Positions 11,494-19,826 of a stretch of DNA of 33,978 nt are shown here, one piece after another (the stretch's first letter is position 1; every line of letters starts with the position of its first letter). Below the pieces are notes generated by a model, which had not been told where the DNA came from, did not search any database, and worked only from the letters and a program-made list of their open reading frames with translations. This DNA is from Chloromonas sp. AAM2 (taxonomy: Eukaryota > Chlorophyta > Chlorophyceae > Chlamydomonadales > Chlamydomonadaceae), in assembly GCA_004335635.1 (NCBI GenBank), contig QAXH01006622.1, forward strand, positions 1-33,978, given 5' to 3'. The translations under genes and the position numbers were made by a program.

Positions 11494-11786
11494 CGTGTAG
11501 GCCTAACCTTGAAATATCCTGGACCACAGTGAGTGTTGATGATAACCCCAACGGTGTCACGATGCGGGTAGTTGCGATTGCATATCACGAGCTGCTACAC
11601 TCTTAATTGCACCCGCCCACTGGTCACTGGCAGTTGGCGGTTAGGGTTTGTCACATGATTGAGCTGGCAGTGCTCGAGCTGGAGCTGACCTACTGTCTTC
11701 TCGTTATCGCACGCAGCCGCAAATCAAGCATAGCCATCACCTCACTTTGTTTCAGCGACAGTCGGTGTCAGATCAGATCAGTAGAA
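11494..11786. promoter_or_regulatory. Putative bidirectional promoter between the E3 ligase and the peroxiredoxin
   Basis: Only 293 bp separate the divergent start codons at 11493 (minus) and 11787 (plus), so both 5' UTRs and promoters must lie here unless an upstream noncoding exon exists. I see no TATA box. A short near-repeat around 11616-11645 (CACTGGTCACTGGCAGTTGG) and a GTGTCACGATG word are the only notable features. Shared regulation is inferred from geometry alone. Confidence 0.5.
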
Positions 11787-14411
11787 ATGGCCCCCATCAT
11801 CGGCAAGCGCGCTCCGGAATTCAAGGTGCTGAAATTGTCATAGACAGCCTGCCGCTGGCAGGATGATCGACGATTGATCAGAACACCAACATCAAGTCTG
11901 TGTGTGGTGTCGGTGCTTTGCCTGCAGGCCGATGCCATCGTTGATGGACAGGTACGCGATGCATGCATCCGCAGCAGGGCCATGAAACCACAAGTCATGC
12001 ATCGTCTTACCTGATCCACTGCGGTTGCGTTTAGATGAAGACCATCAGCTTGGATGACTACAAGGGCAAGTACCTTGTGCTTTTCTTCTAGTGAGTGGTG
12101 TATTCAATACTCTCCGTTAAGTAGCTGCAGTTGTTTTTGAAGCACGAGCGCGCGGGCGCACAGCGTCCGGACGGCGCCCACTCTGATGCCATGACATTCG
12201 CCCTGATTGCAGCCCCATGGATTTCACATTTGTTTGCCCAACGGAGATTGTCGCATTCAGTGACCGCCTTGATGAGTTCAAGGCCATCAAGGCAGAGGTA
12301 GGGGCCAACCTTCTAGAAGCCCTTGTTTTGAGATCGTAACTCGATGGAGTTGAATCTGAAGCATTGAATTGATCAGTCAGGAAAACTCACACAGTGTAAA
12401 GCGATTGTGGTTTGTTGTGCATGCAGGTGGTGGGCGTCAGTGTGGACAGCAAATTCACGCATCTTGCATTTGTCAACACGGTATGCAGGCAATTCAGCAG
12501 CAGCTCAGCAGGGTGGCAAGCAGTTCAGCCTCAGACAGCAGAATTCGTTGCATATCTGCTGGCACCTGCTACCCCTGCATCCTCACCATTAATCACTGCT
12601 CACTGCTCCATGGCCACCCCTGGCTTGCTATCACTGCATTGATCACCACTCACAGGCACACTCGTTGCCCTCCTGTGCTGTGCAGCCCCGCAACAAGGGT
12701 GGTCTAGGTGGCTGCAAGTACCCACTCATGTCCGATATCACCAAGAAGATTGCCTCAGACTACGGTGTGCTCATCCAGGACGGAGATGACGCTGGCATTG
12801 CGCTCCGGTAAGTGGACAGTGTTGCTCACTACTAAGGCCACTTCAGGGTAGCATTGGCTAGGCTTGTTGGTATTGTTGTTGTTGACATGGCCTTCAGCCT
12901 GGGACATGGCCTTCAGCCCTGGACACGGCCTTCAGCCCGGGGGGAGGGTGCAAGGGAAACTGCAGGTAACCTATTGGTCACCACTGCACCCTTGGCAACA
13001 ACAGCAAAGCCAGGTTGGACAATGGCCTGTGTATGGCTAGGCTTGGCACAGGTATTGGGGCACAGGTCATGCACAGCACAATGCAGATGTGCATCAGCCT
13101 GACGAGGCACGTCTTGACATATGGGCTCCTCACACTGGCATGCCGCCATATGGCAAGAGCACATGCTCGCCACACTGACCTTTCTGTTCACAACCTTTCT
13201 TGCCTGTGTCGCTTGCCAGGGGTCTGTTCATCATCTCCCCCAACGGCACTCTGCGCCAGATTACTATCAACGACTTGCCTGTGGGCCGCAGCGTGGATGA
13301 GACTCTACGCCTCATTCGGGCATTCCAGGTATGCAGACTATCCTGAACTTGTGGCACATGTGGCAAAGACAGCTTACAGCTGCATGCGCATGCTAGAGCC
13401 CTGCATGCATGCTTTTGTTGTTTGACATTAGTCATCCACAGTCATTTTCGGGCCTTGTGCATGTCCTGCGCACATGGAGCAGTTCATGCTTGTGACTGAA
13501 TTTTGTTTCCATGTGTCCACGTGTTGCACGTGTGTGGTCTATGCTTGCAACTACCTAACTACATTGAACATGTGTGTGTTGCTTGCCTTGCTTGCAGTTC
13601 ACCGATGAGCATGGAGGTGCGTGCTGCAGCAGTTGTGTCCAGCTTCAAGCAGCTGCTTGATTAGACCAGTTTCAAATGAATGCAAATGCTGAAAGGCAGC
13701 TTGGCTCCAGAAAGTGCACATGTTGGACTTGCCGTGTGTTCCACAGCAACTGCACGCATGGCAGCTTGTGGCCACCTGCTCACTGCTTAGATTCTCGACT
13801 CTTGTCGGGCAGCACAACACGCGTGTCAGAGCAGCCAAAACAGATGACAGTTATGATCAAGCAACTGAGCTTCAGGCCAGAACGGCAGTCAGCTAGGCAT
13901 GGGCAGAGGAATTTGCTGAGCATGTGTGTTGCCCCACTGCTGCACTACACGTCCGACATTCGTTCGCATTGCACAAGCTGTGATATTTTACCTTGTTGCT
14001 GCAGAGGTCTGCCCAGCCAACTGGACCCCTGGTGCCAAGACCATGAAGGTAAGGGAGGCTTGGGGTGGGCAGGTTGCACGATGGTAGTGCACACACATCA
14101 CTGCCAGTCACCGTCAGCAGTGAACCTGGTCCTGAGTAGGCTCAGTGGTCAACCCGCAGACGATGCCCGGTTTCCTGTTGATTGCACAAACGAGTCAGAC
14201 CAGCATGCCTTAGTAGTGGGCAGCTTGCAGACGGTGCCCAACTAACAATCTGACTGAAATGCACCAGAGATATCCTGCTCTGTCTCCTGTGTATCGTTAT
14301 GGTGTTTTGACATGAAATGCAACTCAGCATATTGCACCTCTGTCTTGACATACTCTTGCCCTACAGGCTGACCCCATCAAGAGCCAGGAGTACTTTGGCC
14401 AGCTGTCATGA
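11787..14411 (+). CDS. Typical 2-Cys peroxiredoxin (thioredoxin peroxidase), ten exons
   Basis: Exons: 11787-11825, 11928-11951, 12035-12090, 12213-12297, 12427-12480, 12686-12807, 13220-13328, 13598-13616, 14005-14048, 14367-14411. They sum to 597 nt, exactly 198 residues plus stop, the usual length for cytosolic PRDX1/2-type enzymes, and every junction is GT..AG and in phase. The enzyme reduces H2O2 and alkyl hydroperoxides using thioredoxin. The peroxidatic cysteine is Cys48 in FTFVCPTE and the resolving cysteine is Cys172 in EVCPANW. GGLG (91-94) and a C-terminal YF (193-194) are both present, the pair linked to hyperoxidation sensitivity in eukaryotic enzymes. The N-terminus [13 protein letters not shown] aligns with the mature family start, so there is no room for a transit peptide and the product should be cytosolic. 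It lies head-to-head with the E3 ligase. A TGTAA word at 14693 could be a poly(A) signal. Confidence 0.96.
12883..12942. repeat. Tandem ACATGGCCTTCAGCC repeat in a peroxiredoxin intron
   Basis: Three units of GGACATGGCCTTCAGCC type follow each other. The core matches the 38-bp repeat at 1941-2076 in the ligase gene and a single copy near 20705. Confidence 0.8.
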
Positions 14412-14811
14412 AACGCTCAGAAACGCCCGTTGGAGGAGGATGGACCTGCATCCAGTCCGAAGACGCGGCAAAGCAACAAGAATGCACGCCGAGGCTGACC
14501 AAGTGCTGTGCATGAGGGCCTGGGCATGCTTTCAATTCAATTATTGGGGTGGGGAATTGCGGATTGTTCTTGAAAACAATGCATGTTGGAGGATTTGATA
14601 CTCTTCTTTCGCACTCCATTGCCGTTTTTGAACGGCCGTGTGCCGGTGTTGATATGTTTTAAAGATCACTGTGCGAAGCAGCTCACTATGTATGTAAAAT
14701 GACTAACATGGCGGACAACGACACGTTCTTTCCCAAATCAAGAGAGCTAGTGTCCAGATCCCTGCAGCGGATTTGCAGGTGTGGGCCATAAGCTGAATTG
14801 CACGTGTTTAC
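14412..14811. other. Peroxiredoxin 3' flank
   Basis: About 400 bp without a supported gene. It should contain the peroxiredoxin 3' UTR; the TGTAA word at 14693-14697 fits the poly(A) signal used in many green algae. Confidence 0.4.
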
Positions 14812-15039
14812 CTGACCAGTGCCTCCTATCGCTGCAATGCGTCCGTCATGCATCTGAGTCGCACCCCCACAGAAAGAGTTGGAGTACACTGTCACGTTCC
14901 TGAAGTCCCGGGTTGCAAGATCAAACACATCTGAGCAAGACAAGACAGTGATTCGATGCCAGTTCGTGCCAGTTGTCAAACTCAGGCTATTGGCAGAGCC
15001 GGGGCCGACTACGCAAGGGGTAGGGTCAAGTGCAATCTT
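14812..15039 (-). pseudogene. Isolated exon resembling the glyoxal/galactose oxidase N-terminal (kelch) domain
   Basis: A 228-nt open segment on the minus strand is bounded by a good acceptor (TTTGCAG) and donor (CAG/GTAAAC). It encodes 76 residues including FDLATRDFRNVTVYSNSFCG and then GATQMHDGRIAAIGGTGQ. The pattern 'x-FCxGG-x-DGR-x-GG' is typical of glyoxal oxidase N-terminal propeller blades. I found no convincing continuation: the next acceptor to the left leads quickly to a stop. It may be a remnant, or part of a gene whose other exons I cannot recognise. The upstream P-loop segment joins it in phase, but the two protein types are not known to be fused. Confidence 0.45.
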
Positions 15040-15191
15040 CTGCAAATTCAAAAATAACATGACAGTTGACTGTAGGGGAGACGATTGATGTATCCGTTTT
15101 GTAAGCAAGCACTAAACAATACACTAGTGCACTAGGCAGTTGCAAAAAAAGGATGCGCTGCAGCTGTCGTGACCTGTGCAAAGGTGATCTA

Positions 15192-15334
15192 TTATTGCAA
15201 GTTGCCAGACCATGCAGTGCCGTCTGGGCACAGCAGTAGCACCTCGAGCGCTGCACATTGCTGCCACACAACAGCCTTGCCTGCGAGCCTCAGGCGACGC
15301 ACCAGCTCATAGGCGCTGAATGACTTGCCAGCAC
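15192..15334 (-). pseudogene. P-loop NTPase fragment resembling Crinkler (CRN)/RHS-type ATPases
   Basis: Minus-strand reading from an acceptor (ACTTTCAG at 15335) gives GAGKSFSAYELVRRLRLAGK, then AVVWQQCAALEVLLLCPDG and a double stop at 15192. The Walker A GAGKS, the YELVRRLRLAGKAVVW helix-strand and the following LLLCPDG resemble the CRN/retrotransposon-hot-spot NTPase module. A donor (GAG/GTGCTA) at 15243 could instead end the exon. No Walker B or upstream exon was found, so this looks like a fragment. Confidence 0.35.
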
Positions 15335-15514
15335 CTGAAAGTACGTGTAACAACTTGGACGACGTGACTGGACGTCTCGATGTCCACAGCCCACAACCGG
15401 TCTGTCAGCCAGTCTCAGTGACGGTTGAACACAATTGTGTTTGCTATCTTTCAGTTTTTGCACTTTGTTTTGATGCAGACACAACTCAATTTAAAATGGC
15501 CACTAGAAATGCAT

Positions 15515-15631
15515 CAAAAAATAATGATATTGTTGACTTTTGCAGGTGACAAGATANNNNNNNNNNNNNNNNNNNNNNNNNNNNNNNNCCAAAAAATAAT
15601 GATATTGTTGACTTTTGCAGGTGACAAGATA
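15515..15631. other. Assembly gap (32 N) flanked by identical 42-bp sequence
   Basis: Bases 15557-15588 are N. The 42 bases before the gap (15515-15556) are repeated exactly at 15590-15631. Either a tandem repeat of unknown copy number is collapsed here or the same contig end was placed twice. Confidence 0.95.
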
Positions 15632-15937
15632 TCTTGAGAATTAGGCTGACAGTGTGTTGATTGTGGCACCGTGTTCAAAGCATGCGTTTGAATTGTAAGT
15701 TTGCGTCATTTCTTTGTATCATTATGTTCTGTGTCTCTGGTAATCTGCCACCACTCTCAGTAGTGGCCACTGTCCCAGTATTGGCAGTCAACACCGTGCA
15801 CAGTCCATACACCACATTCACAAAGTCCGGTAACTCTCCACAACATTATACACCTCATTACTGAGTCACAAGGAACTGGCATGCGACGACCATGATTGCA
15901 CTGGAAAGGCGAACATACACCGTCTCAGTATCAAATA

Positions 15938-15975
15938 CCAAAATTGTCCCAGAACTGGCAAACTTCTTTTTTTTC
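15938..15975 (+). repeat. Dispersed short repeat with poly(T), copy 1
   Basis: ATTGTCCCAGAACTGGCAAA followed by CTTC and a T run also occurs at 31990-32030, where the T run is longer. The arrangement (unique 5' block then T-tract) could be a piece of a small retroelement or a conserved repeat edge. Confidence 0.6.
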
Positions 15976-16019
15976 CAAACTGCCAGTCGTAGTACAGCTT
16001 ACCCCATGATATCCTAGTA

Positions 16020-16132
16020 ACAATGTGTAATCTAATAACAGTGAGTATATCTAATAAACAGTGTGTAATCTAATAAACAGTAACAATGTACTATCTAATA
16101 ACAGTAACAGTGTGTAAAGAGGACATTGATGT
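16020..16132. repeat. Degenerate A/T-rich repeat with core TCTAATAACAGTG
   Basis: Five to six variably spaced units of AATCTAATAA(A)CAGTGTG lie in tandem; some include AACAATGT. It is intergenic, between the gene remnants and the three-exon gene. Confidence 0.75.
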
Positions 16133-16544
16133 GTAAAGAGCACAATGACATTTGAGCGTTTACTTGTTGTGATCGAGATAAGCTGCCAAGAGCAATGCAT
16201 ATCCGAAGGTGGAACTCCTGAGGGTGCAAGTCAAGGTAGCGGGAGTCCCGACAGATAAGTAGAGTTCCCTATACGAATGCCTTTGTAAGAAAAGCTATGT
16301 AAACCCCATGTCAACAGAACCAACAGTTGCCGTGATCCTAGTGTGTGCAGAAACCCTGCTTGAGACAAATTCCCACCCAAGTTTTGATGAAATGGGTCCC
16401 ACCCTCAAAGGCGGCAGGCCGAAGGCGAGTTGCCTCAGCATTGCCCCCTGGGGGGTGCAATCAGACGGCTATGTTGAGACGTGACATTTTAGAGACAACG
16501 AACATTGATGCATGCATGTTTTCAGGCGCCTTTTTGGCTTTATC

Positions 16545-16665
16545 GAGGTTTACGGACAGGATAGCACCTTGAGGGGTGGCCACCACCAGTACTATCGCGG
16601 TGTGTCGCAATCACCTTCACTTGTGGGTTGGATGGGCTGGAGACCCTTACCTCAAGTGACATTCC
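16545..16665 (+). repeat. Dispersed repeat, copy 2
   Basis: Second copy of the block at 8745-8905: ACGGACAGGATAGCACC, CTATCGCGGTGTGTC, CTTCACTTGTGGGTTGGA, ending AAGTGACA where the other copy ends AGGTGACA. Intergenic. Confidence 0.75.
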
Positions 16666-17067
16666 ATGGTCAGAAACATGTTGTGGATGTGTTCCATGTC
16701 AGAAACATGTTGTGGATTTAACTGTATGATTTAACTGATATCTCTTGCCTGGTGATTTGGCTCGATCTGACTACACGTGCCAAGCACATCGGCCTGGAGT
16801 AGATTTCGGCTCCAAAACACGGGTTGAGTCTCGTGACACGGGTGGCCACCAGGATGTTCCTGGCAGGTTCCCGGCAGTTACCGTTGAAGCACGCAAATTC
16901 AAATCTTTGCAAACGCCGGCAAGCCGCCTGGCAAACTCGGCAAGCTTTGCCAAGCGGATGCGCTTGGGTAATCGCACTGCTGTCACTACTGCCCCTGCCT
17001 GCTGGGAATCTGTCAGTTCAGCCTTCTCCTGAACTCCAAGGCGCAAGCATAGGCGAGGGTTTTTGCA

Positions 17068-18507
17068 ATGCTGAGCTGGATCGCCTCGTGGTGGAGCCAG
17101 CCATCAGCCAAGCCAAAATCAAAAGCTAGCCCACCAGCGGATGAACCTCACTTCGAGGATACCTCGGAGGATTTCAGCAGCACACACACCCCGGAACGGC
17201 ATGAGCACTCTCTGCAAGAAAACTTCGAGACACCTGAGTTGACCCCAGAGCTGCCCAGCCATCTTCGTTTCATGGTTCAGCGTGGCCAGGTGCGCGTGGG
17301 ACCTTGCTGCTTCCCACTTCCTGGCACACCAGCACATGTACTTGCACTTGCTGCCCGGGCAACCCCATCATGCACATTGCAATAGCATAGCTTGCATGAG
17401 CGAACCTGTTCAACCCTTGACAGCCATGCTTTTCAACTACGCACCATGGCTAGTACTCATGCCTTGGTGCCTATTCTCCTAAAAAAATCCTTTTTTTCCA
17501 CTCACTTACACAACCAGGTCAACTAGTACTTGAAGCCAAGCCTAGAAAACTGGTCCACAATTCTCAGGTCACAACCAACCAACCAACCAACCAACCAACC
17601 AAGGAGGGCTCACATAGTATATATCAGTGAAGTGCCGACTAAGTGCCGACTACACCCACAAGAACACATCAGCGCGTCAGCTTTAATAGGAGAAAAAACG
17701 ATTCGTACAAGGCATGCTGGCCGGTGATGGAACGCTAGTACTTGATGCGTGTTGGAGTGGTTTAGACGCCTTGGTTCAGGTCGGCATGCTCCTGCAAAAG
17801 CCCCCCATATCATCTCCTGGAGCGCATGCTATGCCTTGTCTGTTGCCGGTAGGGCTGCAGGTCCTGTGTCTGAATCCTACTGCCATCTTGTTCTTGGTCT
17901 ACCTCTGCAGGTTGTTGGGGTGGAGAACACAGTTCGGCGGTACCAGGAGCACCGACCCATCAAGCTGCACTGCACCCCGTTTGAAAAACGAGTGGATGAC
18001 GTTATGCAGGTTAGTGCCTGTTCATGTGCATGCTGCACGTGCAGGCCAGAGCATGTGAAGTTTCCGTAGTGTGCGCATGCGCTGATGTGAGTGCAGTGGC
18101 TGTGAGTGTACGCATCCATGACCACCAGGCAACTTTGCGTGTAGGTGGACAGGCCAGGTCATGACGACCTCATGTGGCAACTATTGCACGCCACAGTCTG
18201 CAAACCGACAAGCTTGTGTATAGAATCAAACTCACAATCAGTGCTGTGCTTGTACACTAACAACCTTAGCGTAAGATCCAGATGTGCAAGTTTACCCTGC
18301 CACATCTATGTAGATGCCAAGGGTTGTTCCGACCTGAACAGCCTTGGACTGAAGATCAAACATGACAACAATCAATAAGAGCACATGTGCTGTGCTTGCC
18401 TGCAGGAGGAGTTGGAGGCTGCCCCCCTTCAGCAGCTGGATCTCAACGTGCAGCCGATAGAGCTTGAGACACAGCCACTGGAAGCCAGCGCTCAGCAGCA
18501 GACCTAA
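17068..18507 (+). CDS. Unrecognised 140-residue protein, three exons
   Basis: Exons 17068-17289, 17911-18009 and 18406-18507 each end and begin on codon boundaries with good GT..AG sites, giving 141 codons including TAA. The protein starts MLSWIASWWSQPS, continues with an acidic Ser/Thr/Glu-rich stretch (residues ~25-62), then a more conserved-looking middle (HLRFMVQRGQVVGVENTVRR, then EHRPIKLHCTPFEKRVDDVM) and a Gln/Glu/Leu-rich tail. There is no signal peptide, no clear membrane segment beyond the Trp-rich start, and no cysteine pattern. I do not recognise the family. The consistent phase over three exons, and the change from acidic filler to a basic and hydrophobic core at an intron, argue that it is real. 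The start is the first ATG in the frame; an upstream exon cannot be excluded. Confidence 0.65.
17573..17602. repeat. (CCAA)n microsatellite
   Basis: About seven AACC units lie in intron 1 of the three-exon gene. Confidence 0.95.
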
Positions 18508-19826
18508 AAACGCACTTCAACGGAAGGAAGTGCAGCCAAGCGGGTGGCCTGAGATTGTAGCATGTGTACCATGGCATCTGATGGGTGTACAGCAGTACAG
18601 TACAACAAGGCTGCCTGTGCTTATTGCTATGTGACAATGGCCATGGGAGTGGATCATGATGGGAAGGAGGAATATGTGAAGGGCGAGAACTTGACAGCAA
18701 GTTTGCAGCAAGTTGTACTACATCTGTTACGTCTTCACCACAGTGACTCTGACTTGATGTGGGATTAAGTTTGGTCAACACAATTCCGCAAAGGTTTCTA
18801 CCGTTTCTAATGATTGCAGGTTGTCAGATATAGCAGTGCATGGTTTGTACACTCCCTGGCTCGAACTGATCAACCACCCCAGTGTGATTCCTTGGCAGGC
18901 TGGGCACAGTAATTGCGCAGTTTGGCTTGCAGCCAACGTAGCTTGGACTAGACATTCTTGAGGGAGTTTCAACTGACATTTGTCGTTGTGTCCATAGCAG
19001 TTTCAACTGACATTTGCCGTTGTGTCCATAGCAGATAGCAGATAGTGTTCTAACAGGCACATGTGGTACGTGCAAACAATGAAGCACCAGTTATTTGTAC
19101 GTATGTATCATGGTGAGATCGATGCTCAGTGTGCAGGATTCGCGTGTGCAGCAACCACTGTGTGAATGGATGTAGCAGGCAGGCGTGGGTACAGGACGCT
19201 TGTACAACACTGGCGTTCGGTTACTGCAGTCTGACTTTAATTCACGACGTTTTGGCAATTCCACTACGCTCACTTGCAGCTTGCAGCGTGCCTGTTTCCA
19301 AATTTCAATCTCTAGAGGTCAACAGAGGCTGGTCGTGTCAGCATTGCAAGAGGCTGCGCGAGATACTGATTGATGCCTGGCTGCCGTGGTGACCTTCAGT
19401 CGGAGGACACGGCAGGTAGGAGTGAAATTCTGTGAGCAAAGCCCCACCCAATTAGTTCAGGCAAACAGGCACTTACCAATGTACGGCGTACACAAGACAC
19501 ATGCACAAACAGAAAGAGTCAAGCATATGCAGGCTTGACACAGAGAGGAATGGGCTCAGGGTCGAATTGATAGATGCATGGAGATACTGATAATGCACCA
19601 AGGGCGTCAGCTGTGGCAATGGGTCTGTGTGCATGAAGGAAACCTACTCAACTTCCACACTTCTGAAAGACTGCAAATGGTCAACTGAGCAAACAGGTGA
19701 GAGGAAAAACTGTCGGGCGTCCTTGAACTTGGGATGACCTTGCACTTTTTGCGGATATCTGCGGTTGGCCAGCGAGAAGCAGGATCTGGCCCCAGCAGAA
19801 CAGGCTTCATTCCATCAAGCTGCCCG
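18508..19826. other. Intergenic region between the three-exon gene and the P450
   Basis: No supported gene. It should hold the 3' UTR of the upstream gene and the P450 promoter. A 25-bp direct repeat (GTTTCAACTGACATTTG then YCGTTGTG) occurs at about 18967 and 19003. Confidence 0.45.

Larger units (their letters stand above)
15632..17067. other. Gene-poor stretch with dispersed repeats
   Basis: It holds a cluster of AATCTAATAACAGTGTG-like units (16020-16130), a block shared with 8745-8905 (16545-16665), and a 16771-17046 region open on both strands. None of these shows a recognisable protein. Confidence 0.5.

Noticed and set aside
16771..17046. Opposed ORFs on both strands upstream of the three-exon gene
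   Set aside because: Neither has a motif or convincing splice partners, and the two strands cannot be distinguished.
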